From Methylomicrobium agile (GTDB lineage: Bacteria; Pseudomonadota; Gammaproteobacteria; Methylococcales; Methylomonadaceae): 64,000 nt of DNA. Location of the stretch: the NCBI RefSeq assembly GCF_000733855.1, contig NZ_JPOJ01000001.1, positions 930,001 through 994,000 on the forward strand. The letters are read 5' to 3'. The notes under the pieces are model-generated. The model worked only from the letters and a program-made list of their open reading frames with translations, made no database searches and was not told where the DNA came from. Positions 16,351 to 25,469 of this stretch are shown here, piece after piece. The translations under genes and the position numbers were made by a program. The first letter of the stretch is position 1; each line of letters opens with the position of its first letter.

Positions 16351-17689
16351 TCGCCTGCTCCTTTGAAGGTAAAGTGATATAAAAAGTACAACCGCTGCCG
16401 GGCAGGCTCGTGAAACGCAACGTGCCGTGATGCGCCTCGATTAGCGAGCGGCTGATCGACAGCCCCATGCCCATGCCGTTTTTTTTGGTCGTATAAAAAG
16501 GGGTCATGATTTTCGCAAGTTCGGCGGTGGCAATGCCGGGCCCGTTGTCTTCGACTCCGATTTCGATGAACCGGCGGCCATCCAGACGGGTATGTATCGC
16601 AAGCCGGCGCGGATGATCGTGAGCAAGATCTTTCATCGCTTCGATCGCGTTTCTGAGCAAATTCAGCAACACCTGCTCGATTTGGACCTCATTGACATAG
16701 ACCGGCGGCAAATCATCCGCCAGATCCAGGCCGAGCTTGATATCTTGCAGCTTGATATCGTCCGCACACAGCCCAATGCAATCCCTGATCAGTTGATTGA
16801 TGCAGACCAGTGTCCGTGTAGCGGTTTTCGAACGGATAAAATCGCGCATGCGGTGAATGATCTGGCCGGCGCGCAGCGCCTGCTGATGCGTTTTGGCGAG
16901 AATCCCGGCCAGTTTTTCGGTATCTAACTGAGGCATTTTAAGCAGGTTCAAGCTGACTTCCGTATAGGCGACGATGGCGGTCAGCGGCTGATTCACTTCA
17001 TGCGCGATGCCCGAGGCCATCTCGCCCATCAAGCCGAGGCGGGTGACATGCGCCAACTCTTCCAGGTGCTCCCGGTTTTCCTGCTCCTGCAGCTTGCGCT
17101 GGGTGGTATCGCGCAGGATGCCGGTAAAATAAATCTCGCCGTCGATGCAAAATTCGGCCAACGACAAATCCAGCGGCACGCTCCACCCGCCTTTGTGCCG
17201 GGCTTCGACCTCCCGTATGCTGCCGATGATTTTGGAATGGCCGTGATCGATATAGTCCTTTATATATCGGCCATGCTGTACGGCTTGCTCGGGCGGCATC
17301 AGCAGATTGATGCTCCTGCCCACCAGTTCCTCCTCGGCATAGCCGAGTATCGCCTTGACTGCGGCATTCGCGGTGACTACACAGCCGTTCCGGTCTATCG
17401 TGATGATGCCTTCGACCGCCGCATTGAAAATCGAGTTGAGCTTGGCTTCCCGCTCCCGCAGGCGCTGCTTCGACTCCTCAAGCGCCGCAATATTCCTTCT
17501 CAACGCCTGATTACTCTCGGTCAGCTCGCGCGTCTGCTCAGCCAGTCTTCGCTCCAGCGTTCCGATCCTTTCTTCAGACGCCAGCAGGCTTTGTTGGGCG
17601 ATAGACAGGCATTTTCGCAATTCGGCGACTTCCGCCGGCGCCTTATCGCAAAATCCGGGGACGGCTGATGAATTGGATTCAGAAGTCAT
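16340..17689 (-). CDS. fixL: FixL-type PAS sensor histidine kinase, probable heme oxygen sensor
   Basis: Soluble sensor kinase of 449 residues with no membrane segment: N-terminal coiled coil (about 20-85), one PAS domain (about 85-200), HisKA with GIAHEVNQPLTAI (phospho-His230) and an HATPase domain ending GLSISRSLIEAHHGTL. The PAS domain aligns closely with rhizobial FixL: QHGRYIKDY keeps the proximal heme histidine (His139) and IIGSIREVEAR keeps the distal arginine (Arg159), and GEIYFTGILRD closes the fold. This supports a heme-based O2 sensor. ATG at 17689 was preferred over an in-frame TTG six codons upstream. Confidence 0.85.
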   Translation of the reverse strand: MTSESNSSAVPGFCDKAPAEVAELRKCLSIAQQSLLASEERIGTLERRLAEQTRELTESNQALRRNIAALEESKQRLREREAKLNSIFNAAVEGIITIDRNGCVVTANAAVKAILGYAEEELVGRSINLLMPPEQAVQHGRYIKDYIDHGHSKIIGSIREVEARHKGGWSVPLDLSLAEFCIDGEIYFTGILRDTTQRKLQEQENREHLEELAHVTRLGLMGEMASGIAHEVNQPLTAIVAYTEVSLNLLKMPQLDTEKLAGILAKTHQQALRAGQIIHRMRDFIRSKTATRTLVCINQLIRDCIGLCADDIKLQDIKLGLDLADDLPPVYVNEVQIEQVLLNLLRNAIEAMKDLAHDHPRRLAIHTRLDGRRFIEIGVEDNGPGIATAELAKIMTPFYTTKKNGMGMGLSISRSLIEAHHGTLRFTSLPGSGCTFYITLPSKEQANGF

Positions 17690-17988
17690 AAATCGATACA
17701 CCGGCAATGGCCAGGCGCCGCTATTGTATATCCGTTAGAAATAAAGGGGAACGCCGCGATCTTTAACTCGAGCGGAGATTCTACAGCATCGAGAACCCGC
17801 GGAAATTATATTATCTTGACAATTTCATGATAAAAGCCTCGGTAAACGCTTGCGCTCGGTGAATACTGAGACTTCGGTCTTCATCAAAAAGCTCAATTTC
17901 GCATAGGTATTTGTACGAATTGCCGAATGTCGATTGTTGTTGCTAGCATTCCAAAGTCATTAAGCTATCGATTATTTCAGGAGATCCA
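17690..17988. other. Divergent intergenic region fixL / DUF2934 gene
   Basis: About 300 bases of non-coding DNA between divergent genes. A TTGACA hexamer near 17816 on the plus strand could be a -35 but has no clear partner -10. GGAG precedes the DUF2934 start. No RNA gene or repeat seen. Confidence 0.4.
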
Positions 17989-18195
17989 ATGAATATACCC
18001 GATAAATCCCTGAATACTGATGCATATGGAAATACGGACCCCGACAAATTCCGACTGATGGTTGAGGAACGGGCTTACTTTAAAGCCGAAAGGCGAGGAT
18101 TTGCAAACGGACATGAGCTGGACGACTGGCTGGAGGCCGAACAGGAAATCAGCAACCAGTGTCGCTATTGGTATTTGGATAACGACCCCTCCTAA
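17989..18195 (+). CDS. Small DUF2934 family protein
   Basis: A 68-residue soluble protein with the DUF2934 core VEERAYFKAERRGFANGHELDDWLEAEQE, read here as the family's A-Y-x-x-AERRGF...DDWLxAE pattern. Function of the family is unknown; members are short and common in beta- and gammaproteobacteria. Good ribosome site (AGGAG) before ATG. It sits 46 bases before the M41-like gene on the same strand and is probably co-transcribed. Confidence 0.85.
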   Translation: MNIPDKSLNTDAYGNTDPDKFRLMVEERAYFKAERRGFANGHELDDWLEAEQEISNQCRYWYLDNDPS

Positions 18196-18241
18196 CCTCA
18201 GGGCATTTTTTGAACCCTATCTGAAAAAAACGAGGTATACC

Positions 18242-18913
18242 ATGAGACGCAATATCCGTGTCAATAATGCCGTCGCGTATACGCCGGAAATAAGCAGACG
18301 CTGCGTCGCCTATCATGAAGCCGGTCATGCCGCCGCCATCTATCTGCTCAACCGGATACGCAACATTCCTCCGCTCTTATTCAATCTGAGATTCAGCGTC
18401 ATTCACTCCGATACCGTTACCGATTTTCAGACCGCTTACGAAAACTATATCGCCTGCATTGAAGGCGGACGCCTGCTGCACACTTTACCCGATACGCTGG
18501 ACGATTTCCGGTATATATCGGTAGAAAACGGGCAGGATTGGATTCGCACCCGGGAAAATTTATTGAACGCCTTCGACGCGGACATGATCAACCTGCTCGC
18601 AGGCTCCCTGGCGGAAGCCAAATTTGTCGCGGAAATGGATGACGAAATCTTTACCTACCGGCTGGTCGACCCGCCTGCACTGGAAAATTACGGCGGTTCC
18701 TTCGATCTGGCGCTAATCGAGGACTACTTGCAGCGCTACTCGCCCGATCAACAGACACGGGATCAGAAATTGAACCAATTACACCAGGTAGCATTCAATT
18801 TCATAAATGATTATCATAACTGGCGCGCCATCTCCAAGCTTGCGGAATTTATACTTGCGGCCGATAAGGATACGATTTGCTCCGAAGAAGTCGCGACAAT
18901 CTTGGGAGAGTAA
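18242..18913 (+). CDS. Stand-alone M41-like zinc-metallopeptidase-fold protein
   Basis: A 223-residue protein with a zinc-protease signature YHEAGHAAAIYL (H25, E26, H29), the same HEAGH motif as FtsH, but without AAA ATPase domain or membrane segment. Further on, LLAGSLAEAKFVA resembles the GGRxAEE segment of FtsH proteases and GGSFDLALIEDY places an Asp (D155) where FtsH has its third zinc ligand. So the active site looks complete (inference). It lies 144 bases upstream of a real ftsH on the same strand. It might process particular substrates, or act with FtsH. No exact family name is claimed. Confidence 0.8.
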   Translation: MRRNIRVNNAVAYTPEISRRCVAYHEAGHAAAIYLLNRIRNIPPLLFNLRFSVIHSDTVTDFQTAYENYIACIEGGRLLHTLPDTLDDFRYISVENGQDWIRTRENLLNAFDADMINLLAGSLAEAKFVAEMDDEIFTYRLVDPPALENYGGSFDLALIEDYLQRYSPDQQTRDQKLNQLHQVAFNFINDYHNWRAISKLAEFILAADKDTICSEEVATILGE

Positions 18914-19057
18914 AACCTCCTGCACAGGCTTTTTTAATGCGTCGAACGCAGGCGATTTCATCGCCGCAGCATGGGTATCGATCTTTAATTCGGATCGATA
19001 AAAAACGCCTCGCAGACTCTCCCATCGGGATAAAAAACCAACCTCCGGGAAAACCTC

Positions 19058-21001
19058 ATGGAAAAGCGTGAAAACGATATTGTGAAATTAGTGATCGCAT
19101 CTTTAAGCCAGTTTATTGACTTTTTGAAAAACCTGCCGGGACGCGCGATGAATCTTTTGAGCGGCAAGGAACGGCCGGTCGATCTGAATAAAGCGCCGGA
19201 CATGGATCCGAAGCAAAAAAGGATCATCATTTTTACGCTTGGCTTCATCCTGCTGCTGCTCGCCTTCAATAACCTGCAGGAGATCCGCCAGAGCGAAATC
19301 CCGTTCAGCCAGTTCATGACATTGATGCAGGAAGGGAAAATCGACAAAGTGGTCGTCTCGGAACATTACCTCAGCGGCGTCATTAAACCCGAGGCGGGCG
19401 AAAGCATAGGCAGACCTTTCACGACGGTGCCGCTCTGGCACTCCGAGCTGGCCGAAATGCTCGCCAAGAACAAAGTGGATTTCGTGGTCAGAAGCGGCGA
19501 CAACTGGCTGTCCAATCTGATTTTCAACTGGATCATTCCGATCTTCATTTTCGTGTTCATCTGGTCCTGGCTGCTTCGCCGCAGCGCCGCCGCCGGCCCG
19601 CAGGCATTTCTGAATATCGGCAACAAGGCCCGGATTCACCAGGATACGCAGCCGAAAATCACCTTCAAGGATGTCGCCGGCGCCGACAGCGCCAAACAGG
19701 AACTCGGCGAGTCCATCGATTTTCTGAAAAATCCGGAAAAAATCCAGAAACTCGGCGGCCGCATGCCCAAAGGCGTACTGCTGGTCGGCCCGCCCGGCAC
19801 CGGCAAGACCTTGCTCGCCCGCGCGGTTTCGGGCGAAGCGCAAGTGCCGTTTTTCAACATCAGCGGTTCGGAATTCATCGAATTGTTCGTGGGCGTAGGC
19901 GCCGCGCGCGTCCGCGACTTATTCGAACAGGCGCGCAACAAGGCGCCCTGCATCATCTTCATCGACGAACTCGATGCGATCGGCCGCTCGCGCGGCGGCC
20001 CGATAGTCATGGGCGGCCATGACGAACGCGAGCAAACCCTGAATCAGCTGCTGACCGAAATGGACGGCTTCGACACCTCCGTCGGGGTCGTCGTGATGGC
20101 GGCCAGTAACCGGCCCGAGGTGCTCGACAAGGCGCTGCTCCGCGCCGGCCGCTTCGACCGCCAGATCATCGTCGACAAGCCCGACCTGCAGGACCGCATC
20201 GAAATCCTGAAACTGCATACGCAGAGAATGATCCTGGCCAAGAACATCGACCTTGCAGTGATCGCCCGGCGCACGCCCGGCCTGGTCGGGGCCGATCTTG
20301 CGAATATTGCGAATGAAGCCGCGATTCTGGCGATTCGCAACGGCCATACGCAGGTGGAAATGCAGGATTTCGAAGCCGCGATCGACCGCATTCTGGCCGG
20401 TCCGGAAAAGAAGAGCCGGGTGTTGAATCCTGAAGAAAAACGCCGGGTCGCTTTTCACGAGGCGGGACACGCGCTGGTCGCGGAAACCGTGCCGACCGGC
20501 CAGCCCGTGCATAAGATCTCGATCATTCCTCGTGGTGTGGCGGGGCTGGGGCATACCTTGCAGCTGCCGGTCGAAGAAAAATTCCTGGCGACCGAAGACG
20601 AGCTGAAAGACCAGATCGCGATTCTGATGGGTGGACGGATGGCCGAGGAAACCGTTTTCGGCACTGTTTCGACCGGCGCGCAAAACGACCTCGAAAAAGC
20701 GACCGAAATCGCGCGCAGTATGGTTTGCAGCCTCGGCATGAGCAAGAAGCTCGGGCCGCCGGTCTACGGCAGGCGCCAGCATTTGCAGTTTCTGGAAACC
20801 GAAGTCTCCGAATACCGCAATTACAGCGACATCACGGCCAGCCTGATCGATGCCGAAATCAAGATGCTGATCGAGGAAGGCGAAAGCCGGGCGCGCGAAA
20901 TTCTGACCACAAAACGCACGCTGCTCGATAAACTGGCTAATCTGCTGCAGGAAAAAGAAGTCGTGAACCGGGAAGAAGTCGTCGCCCTGATGGGCAAGTA
21001 A
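19058..21001 (+). CDS. ftsH: ATP-dependent zinc metalloprotease FtsH (probable paralog)
   Basis: Membrane-bound AAA+ protease that degrades membrane and regulatory proteins. The 647-residue protein has a 55-residue N-terminal cytoplasmic extension, TM1 (about 56-70), a periplasmic region, TM2 (about 155-173), AAA domain with Walker A GPPGTGKT (244-251), Walker [35 protein letters not shown], and M41 protease HEAGH (467-471) with [11 protein letters not shown]. The extra N-terminal extension and the genome context (not rlmE/folP) suggest a second FtsH rather than the housekeeping copy. Neighbouring HEAGH protein may be functionally linked. Confidence 0.94.
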   Translation: MEKRENDIVKLVIASLSQFIDFLKNLPGRAMNLLSGKERPVDLNKAPDMDPKQKRIIIFTLGFILLLLAFNNLQEIRQSEIPFSQFMTLMQEGKIDKVVVSEHYLSGVIKPEAGESIGRPFTTVPLWHSELAEMLAKNKVDFVVRSGDNWLSNLIFNWIIPIFIFVFIWSWLLRRSAAAGPQAFLNIGNKARIHQDTQPKITFKDVAGADSAKQELGESIDFLKNPEKIQKLGGRMPKGVLLVGPPGTGKTLLARAVSGEAQVPFFNISGSEFIELFVGVGAARVRDLFEQARNKAPCIIFIDELDAIGRSRGGPIVMGGHDEREQTLNQLLTEMDGFDTSVGVVVMAASNRPEVLDKALLRAGRFDRQIIVDKPDLQDRIEILKLHTQRMILAKNIDLAVIARRTPGLVGADLANIANEAAILAIRNGHTQVEMQDFEAAIDRILAGPEKKSRVLNPEEKRRVAFHEAGHALVAETVPTGQPVHKISIIPRGVAGLGHTLQLPVEEKFLATEDELKDQIAILMGGRMAEETVFGTVSTGAQNDLEKATEIARSMVCSLGMSKKLGPPVYGRRQHLQFLETEVSEYRNYSDITASLIDAEIKMLIEEGESRAREILTTKRTLLDKLANLLQEKEVVNREEVVALMGK

Positions 21002-21194
21002 TTTTCACCATAAGGCAGATTTTATTGATCCAATGCGGGCATCAGCGAGGTGGATTTGCCCGCAATGGCAGCCAAATGTTGTTCAATATCAGAATTTAAC
21101 AGGAGAGGCCAGCTGCCTCCGGGGGTGGGCAGACTTCCTGACTGGCGGAAAAAACGGGTGAATCCGCTCGAACAATCGTCTCTCGAATATCTCG

Positions 21195-21506
21195 ATGACT
21201 CGAAACCAGCAAACAAACGATTCACGCGGGGCCGCTCCATACAAATGGTCGGCCAAAGTCACGCGCGAAAGCAATGCCCTTAGCCTGGAACAGGGGGTCT
21301 TTACCTGGAAAGATCCGCAGCGGATTGCCGAATCGCTGAGGGATTCGGCCGAAGCAAGCACGCGCCGCAAGGCCGAGCCGTTCCGCTCGGCAATGTCGAT
21401 GCTGGTATTTTATGTCAACCGCGCCGGCAAGAATCTGGATCCCGAACAGAAGCAAATCCTTGAACAAGCCAAACGGGCGCTGCGCGAATTGTATGGAAAA
21501 AAATGA
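21195..21506 (+). CDS. DUF3175 family protein
   Basis: A 103-residue basic protein with the DUF3175 pattern: KWSAKVTRESNALSLEQGVFTWKDP, then IAESLRDSAEASTRRK and FRSAMSMLVFYVNRAGKNL. The family is small, cytosolic and of unknown function, often encoded near stress or DNA-metabolism genes. The ATG at 21195 follows 193 bases after ftsH, so separate expression is likely. No signal peptide or membrane segment. Confidence 0.85.
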   Translation: MTRNQQTNDSRGAAPYKWSAKVTRESNALSLEQGVFTWKDPQRIAESLRDSAEASTRRKAEPFRSAMSMLVFYVNRAGKNLDPEQKQILEQAKRALRELYGKK

Positions 21507-21722
21507 GAGAGACCCGCGACCTCAACAAGCGCCCATTGAAATGAGGTTGTCGGCAGACGCCTCGTTTGGACGGCGAATCCGGGCAAAATCGTCGGAAGCC
21601 AAGCCAGCCGGATAAGCGAAGCCCGTGCTCCGAAAAAACCGGGCGAGCCGCCGCGAAAAACAGGACTTTCGGAGAGCGGCTTTTCTCCCCGCCTTGAAAC
21701 GGAGAGAAAAGTCGATCTGATG

Positions 21723-22082
21723 TTATTGATCGAAATTGAAATAGGTCGTGGGCTGGTCGAAGTCCTCCCAAACATACTCCGATTGCACTAGGCTGTCGGT
21801 CGGAAGCGGACTGGTGATCACGTCGAATATCCCTGTCGCGGTTCTGCCGAGCGTATGGAGCGTGCCCAGAACCAAGCCGCCCGGTCCGCCGGCAATCGGA
21901 TTGGTTTTATCGCTAACATAAGCGATATTTTTCGGCACTTCGCCAATGCCGGTAAATAGGTTTGCAAACCCTCGCGTAAATTTCGCGGACACATCGGAAA
22001 CATAGCCTTCCGCCTGGCTGGGCGGAGCATACACACTGACCATCAAAGCGGTAGCCAACAACATACGATTAAATCTCAACAT
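21723..22082 (-). CDS. Exosortase-system-associated protein, TIGR04073-like
   Basis: A 119-residue exported protein with signal peptide (MLRFNRMLLATALMVSVYAPPSQAEG, cleavage after SQA). The mature part has KFTRGFANLFTGIGEVPKN, then GGPGGLVLGTLHTLGRTATGIFDVITSPLP, the pattern of the TIGR04073 family, which co-occurs with exosortase/EPS systems but is itself uncharacterised. ATG at 22082 with GGGGAG upstream was chosen over a longer frame. No exosortase gene is in the window. Confidence 0.78.
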   Translation of the reverse strand: MLRFNRMLLATALMVSVYAPPSQAEGYVSDVSAKFTRGFANLFTGIGEVPKNIAYVSDKTNPIAGGPGGLVLGTLHTLGRTATGIFDVITSPLPTDSLVQSEYVWEDFDQPTTYFNFDQ

Positions 22083-22176
22083 GAGTCTCCCCTTGTTTAT
22101 TTTTTGCCATGGATAATAGTTTCGAATCGCTATTTGATTATAGATCAATTAAGCTGTGTGATCAAAAAAATGCGCC

Positions 22177-22959
22177 TTACTGATTTTCTTGCCGATGCCG
22201 CTCGGAAAACAGGTTGAAAAATTGTTTCGCCGTCCTGCCGCTTTTTGCAGCCCGCCTATGCGCAAACTCCAGCGCCTCCCGGTGCAATCGATCCCGATCG
22301 CCGCTATAGGCGGGAAAATAACTGTCGACGATGTTCAGGTAAGTCTGGGCCGAATGCGGATAGAACGCCAGCCATAAACCGAAACGGTCCGACAGCGAAA
22401 TCTGTTCTTCGACCGCATCGGAATAATGCACCTCGCCATCCACCAGACGAGTGTCGAGGTTATCGCTCATCCGTTCCGGAAGCAAATGCCGGCGATTCGA
22501 CGTCGCATACACCAGTACGTTCTCGGGCGGCAACTCGATCGAGCCTTCGAGCACGCTTTTCAGCGACTTGTAACGGCGGTCGCGCGCTTCAAACGAGAGA
22601 TCGTCGCAGTAAACGATGAAGCGCTGCGGCAGTTCGCGGATTTCGTCGACAATCTCGGGCAAGTAAACCAGATCCTGTTTATCCACTTCAATGATCCTGA
22701 GCCCCTGCTCCCGGAATTCGTTCAAAAGCGCCTTGATCAGCGATGACTTGCCGGTACCCCTTGCCCCCCAGAGCAAGGCATTGTTGGCCGGCATGCCGGC
22801 CAGGAAACGTTCGGTATTGTCGAGCAATTGCCGTTTCTGTTCGTCGATGCCGACCAGATCCTTTAGCCGGATCGTATCCAGACGGGCGACAGGCCGTAAA
22901 TATTCTTTATTCTGCCGCCAAATGGCCGCATAGGTCGTATGCCAATCGTTGGGCTTCAC
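22177..22959 (-). CDS. DUF815-type P-loop ATPase
   Basis: A 260-residue AAA-like ATPase: LVGIDEQKRQLLDNTERFL, Walker A in LLWGARGTGKSSLIKALL, Walker B-like RFIVYCDDLSFE and a sensor segment VLVYATSNRRHLLPE. This order matches the DUF815 group of predicted ATPases, present in many proteobacteria, with no proven function. Start is GTG at 22959. It lies about 95 bases upstream of the TIGR04073-like gene on the same strand. Confidence 0.85.
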   Translation of the reverse strand: MKPNDWHTTYAAIWRQNKEYLRPVARLDTIRLKDLVGIDEQKRQLLDNTERFLAGMPANNALLWGARGTGKSSLIKALLNEFREQGLRIIEVDKQDLVYLPEIVDEIRELPQRFIVYCDDLSFEARDRRYKSLKSVLEGSIELPPENVLVYATSNRRHLLPERMSDNLDTRLVDGEVHYSDAVEEQISLSDRFGLWLAFYPHSAQTYLNIVDSYFPAYSGDRDRLHREALEFAHRRAAKSGRTAKQFFNLFSERHRQENQ

Positions 22960-23108
22960 ACTATGATCCTGAGATTTAAAGACAATGGAAACTGAAAAAA
23001 CCGCCTGTTCAAGAAACAGTAAAGTATCGGGAAAATGCGCCTAAAGCAAGGAATCAATCTGATATGCTTTCAGGCTACGGATAAGCTGAAATAAACGTTC
23101 GCTTCCCC
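22960..23108. other. Non-coding DNA before composite repeat
   Basis: Short intergenic stretch between the DUF815 gene and the tandem repeat. No gene, RNA or clear promoter element could be supported. Confidence 0.4.
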
Positions 23109-23844
23109 CTTTGAAAAAGGGGGATCGAGGGGGATTTATTTGAAAAATCTCCCCTAAATCCTCGGCAATCGCTCCTGCATTGCCCTACCTCCTGCATCCA
23201 TGCAGTCGTCTTTTTCAAAGAGTGCCGTAGGTTGGGTTAGCGAAGCGTAACCCAACAGAATTCGGCTTCGAGTGTTGGGTTACGGCTAGCGCCTAACCCA
23301 ACCTACGGAGTTTCCTCCTTTGAAAAAGGGGATCAAGGGGGATTGATTAAAAAATCTCCCCTAAACCCCTCGGCAATCGCTCCTGCATTACCCTACCTCC
23401 TGCATCCATGCAGTCGTCTTTTTCAAAGAGTCCCGTAGGTTGGGTTAGCGAAGCGTAACCCAACAGAATTCGGCTTCGAGTGTTGGGTTACGGCTAGCGC
23501 CTAACCCAACCTACGGAGTTTCCTCCTTTGAAAAAGGGGATCAAGGGGGATTGATTAAAAAATCTCCCCTAAACCCCTCGGCAATCGCTCCTGCATTACC
23601 CTACCTCCTGCATCCATGCAGTCGTCTTTTTCAAAGAGTCCCGTAGGTTGGGTTAGCGAAGCGTAACCCAACAGAATTCGGCTTCGAGTGTTGGGTTACG
23701 GCTAGCGCCTAACCCAACCTACGGAGTTTCCTCCTTTGAAAAAGGGGATCAAGGGGGATTGATTAAAAAATCTCCCCTAAACCCCTCGGCAATCGCTCCT
23801 GCATTACCCTACCTCCTGCATCCATGCAGTCGTCTTTTTCAAAG
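23109..23844. repeat. Composite 208-bp tandem repeat, (A-P)3-A
   Basis: Period of 208 bases, measured from CGGCAATCGCTCC at 23163, 23371, 23579 and 23787. Element A (about 111 bases; 23109-23220, 23318-23428, 23526-23636, 23734-23844) has inverted ends CTTTGAAAAAG / CTTTTTCAAAG, like a small MITE. Element P (80 bases; 23227-23306, 23435-23514, 23643-23722) is a GTAGG...CCTAC palindrome containing TTGGGTTAGCGAAGCGTAACCC. Copies 2 to 4 are nearly identical; the first A copy is diverged, implying recent amplification. No open frame of interest inside. Confidence 0.93.
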
Positions 23845-24015
23845 AGGAGGACTGAACGCGTACGTCGCTAAAAAGCGATGCAATGCGAATCGGTTAAAAC
23901 CGGGAAATTATTTCCGCCCAAATCCTAAAATAAGGTTGAAGACGCGTTTATTACTCTGCCTGAGATTTAAGACAGTAACATTTGCATCCAGCGAAACGGG
24001 AAATGAAATCCAACT
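23845..24015. other. Intergenic DNA downstream of fbp
   Basis: Short stretch between the tandem repeat and the stop codon of fbp. No gene or clear terminator seen. Confidence 0.4.
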
Positions 24016-25020
24016 TCAGCCTTCCAAATGGTATTTCACGATCCGCTCGACTTCGTCTTTGGAGCCCAGGATCACCGGCACGCGCTGATGCAGGCTCTGC
24101 GGCTTCACGTCGAGCATCCGTTCGCGACCGGTCGAGCAGGCGCCGCCGGCTTGTTCGACGATGAAAGCGACCGGGTTGGCTTCGTACAGCAAGCGAAGCT
24201 TATACGGTTTTTTCGGATCGCGGCTGTCGTAGGGATACAGAAAAACGCCGCCGCGGGTCAGAATCCGGTACACCTCGGCAACCAGCGAAGCGATCCAGCG
24301 CATATTAAAATTCTTGCCGCGCGGACCGTCCGTGCCTTGCACGCATTCGTCGATATAGCGGCGAACCGGTTCTTCCCAAAAACGCTGATTGGACATATTG
24401 ATCGCAAATTCGCGAGTATCTTCCGGAATCGTCATGTTGCGGTGGGTCAGGATGAATTCGCCAATGTCCTGATCCAGCGTAAAACCGTTCACGCCGTGGC
24501 CCGTGGTCAGCACCATCATCGTCGAAGGCCCGTACAGGACGAAGCCGGCGCAGACCTGTTCCGCGCCTTTGCGAAGGAAATCCTCGGGCTCGGCATCCAC
24601 GCCTTCGCGGCAGCGCAGAATCGAAAAGATCGTGCCGACGGTCAGGTTGATGTCGATATTCGACGAGCCGTCCAACGGGTCGAACAAGACCACATATTTG
24701 CCTTTCGGATATTGCGGGGGAATCTTGATCGGCTCGTCGACTTCTTCGGACAGCATGCCGGCCAGATGCCCCGTCCAATCCAGCGCCTCGACCATGATCT
24801 CGTGGGTAATGATATCGAGTTTCTTCTGCACCTCGCCCTGCACGTTTTCGGATTCGGCACTGCCGAGCACACCGATCAGGTTGCCGCGATTGACCTTGTG
24901 CGAAATCTGTTTACAGGCGGTAACGATGTCGTTCAGCAACATCGTGAACGTTCCCGAGGTACCGGGATACTCGCGCTGCTGTTCGATCAGGAATTGGGTC
25001 ATCGTGACTTTGTTGGCCAT
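24016..25020 (-). CDS. fbp: Fructose-1,6-bisphosphatase, class I
   Basis: Dephosphorylates fructose-1,6-bisphosphate (and possibly sedoheptulose-1,7-bisphosphate), needed for gluconeogenesis and regeneration of RuMP or Calvin-cycle sugars. The 334-residue protein carries [21 protein letters not shown], the metal-binding signature, plus [23 protein letters not shown] and the C-terminal [14 protein letters not shown] substrate site. ATG at 25020 with GGAG upstream gives the usual [11 protein letters not shown] start; a TTG further up is unlikely. A TATAAT -10 lies at 25062-25067 (minus strand). Confidence 0.96.
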   Translation of the reverse strand: MANKVTMTQFLIEQQREYPGTSGTFTMLLNDIVTACKQISHKVNRGNLIGVLGSAESENVQGEVQKKLDIITHEIMVEALDWTGHLAGMLSEEVDEPIKIPPQYPKGKYVVLFDPLDGSSNIDINLTVGTIFSILRCREGVDAEPEDFLRKGAEQVCAGFVLYGPSTMMVLTTGHGVNGFTLDQDIGEFILTHRNMTIPEDTREFAINMSNQRFWEEPVRRYIDECVQGTDGPRGKNFNMRWIASLVAEVYRILTRGGVFLYPYDSRDPKKPYKLRLLYEANPVAFIVEQAGGACSTGRERMLDVKPQSLHQRVPVILGSKDEVERIVKYHLEG

Positions 25021-25173
25021 GAATTGTCGGATCTCCGTTGTAGTTCGTTTCTTACCTGCCAATTATACCTGTTTGGTCCGCATCGATGTGCCCGAATTCC
25101 CGAGCTGCGGCGGCTGGCCGGCAAATTGTCGCGCCGGTTTCGCAAACGCGGATTTTATGTTATATTTACCATA

Positions 25174-25194
25174 AATGAGAATGATTATTGATAA
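25174..25194. promoter_or_regulatory. Fur box upstream of feoABC
   Basis: The sequence AATGAGAATGATTATTGATAA closely matches the Fur consensus GATAATGATAATCATTATC in overlapping 7-1-7 form. It sits about 45 bases before feoA and overlaps the probable promoter, so iron-dependent repression is expected. Confidence 0.85.
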
Positions 25195-25235
25195 CTGAGT
25201 CAATTCAGTAAACGATTCAATTCAAAGGCTATTTT

Positions 25236-25469
25236 ATGTTGATTGACTTAAAAAAACTGGCCGTCGGCGATCTGGCGAAAATCGTCGGCTTCGACAAAGC
25301 GGGCAAAGCCTACCGCAAGCGCCTCTTGGCGATGGGACTGACGCCCGGCACCGAATTCAGCGTGACCCGCTTCGCGCCGATGGGCGATCCCGTCGAGATC
25401 CGCCTGCGCGGTTTTTCTCTCACCTTGCGTAAAGACGAAGCCGCGGTGCTGCAAATCGAGAAGCTCTGA
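25236..25469 (+). CDS. feoA: Ferrous iron transport protein A
   Basis: Small cytosolic SH3-like partner of FeoB. The 77 residues show LAVGDLAKIVGF, KRLLAMGLTPGTEFSVTRFAPMGDPVEIRLRG and LRKDEAAVLQIE, matching FeoA in length and pattern. Its stop codon overlaps the ATG of feoB (TGATG), so the two are translationally coupled, and a Fur box precedes it. Confidence 0.95.
   Translation: MLIDLKKLAVGDLAKIVGFDKAGKAYRKRLLAMGLTPGTEFSVTRFAPMGDPVEIRLRGFSLTLRKDEAAVLQIEKL

Noticed and set aside
23109-23844. CRISPR array
   Set aside because: The repeat unit is 208 bases, contains inverted-repeat elements and has no unique spacers or cas genes.
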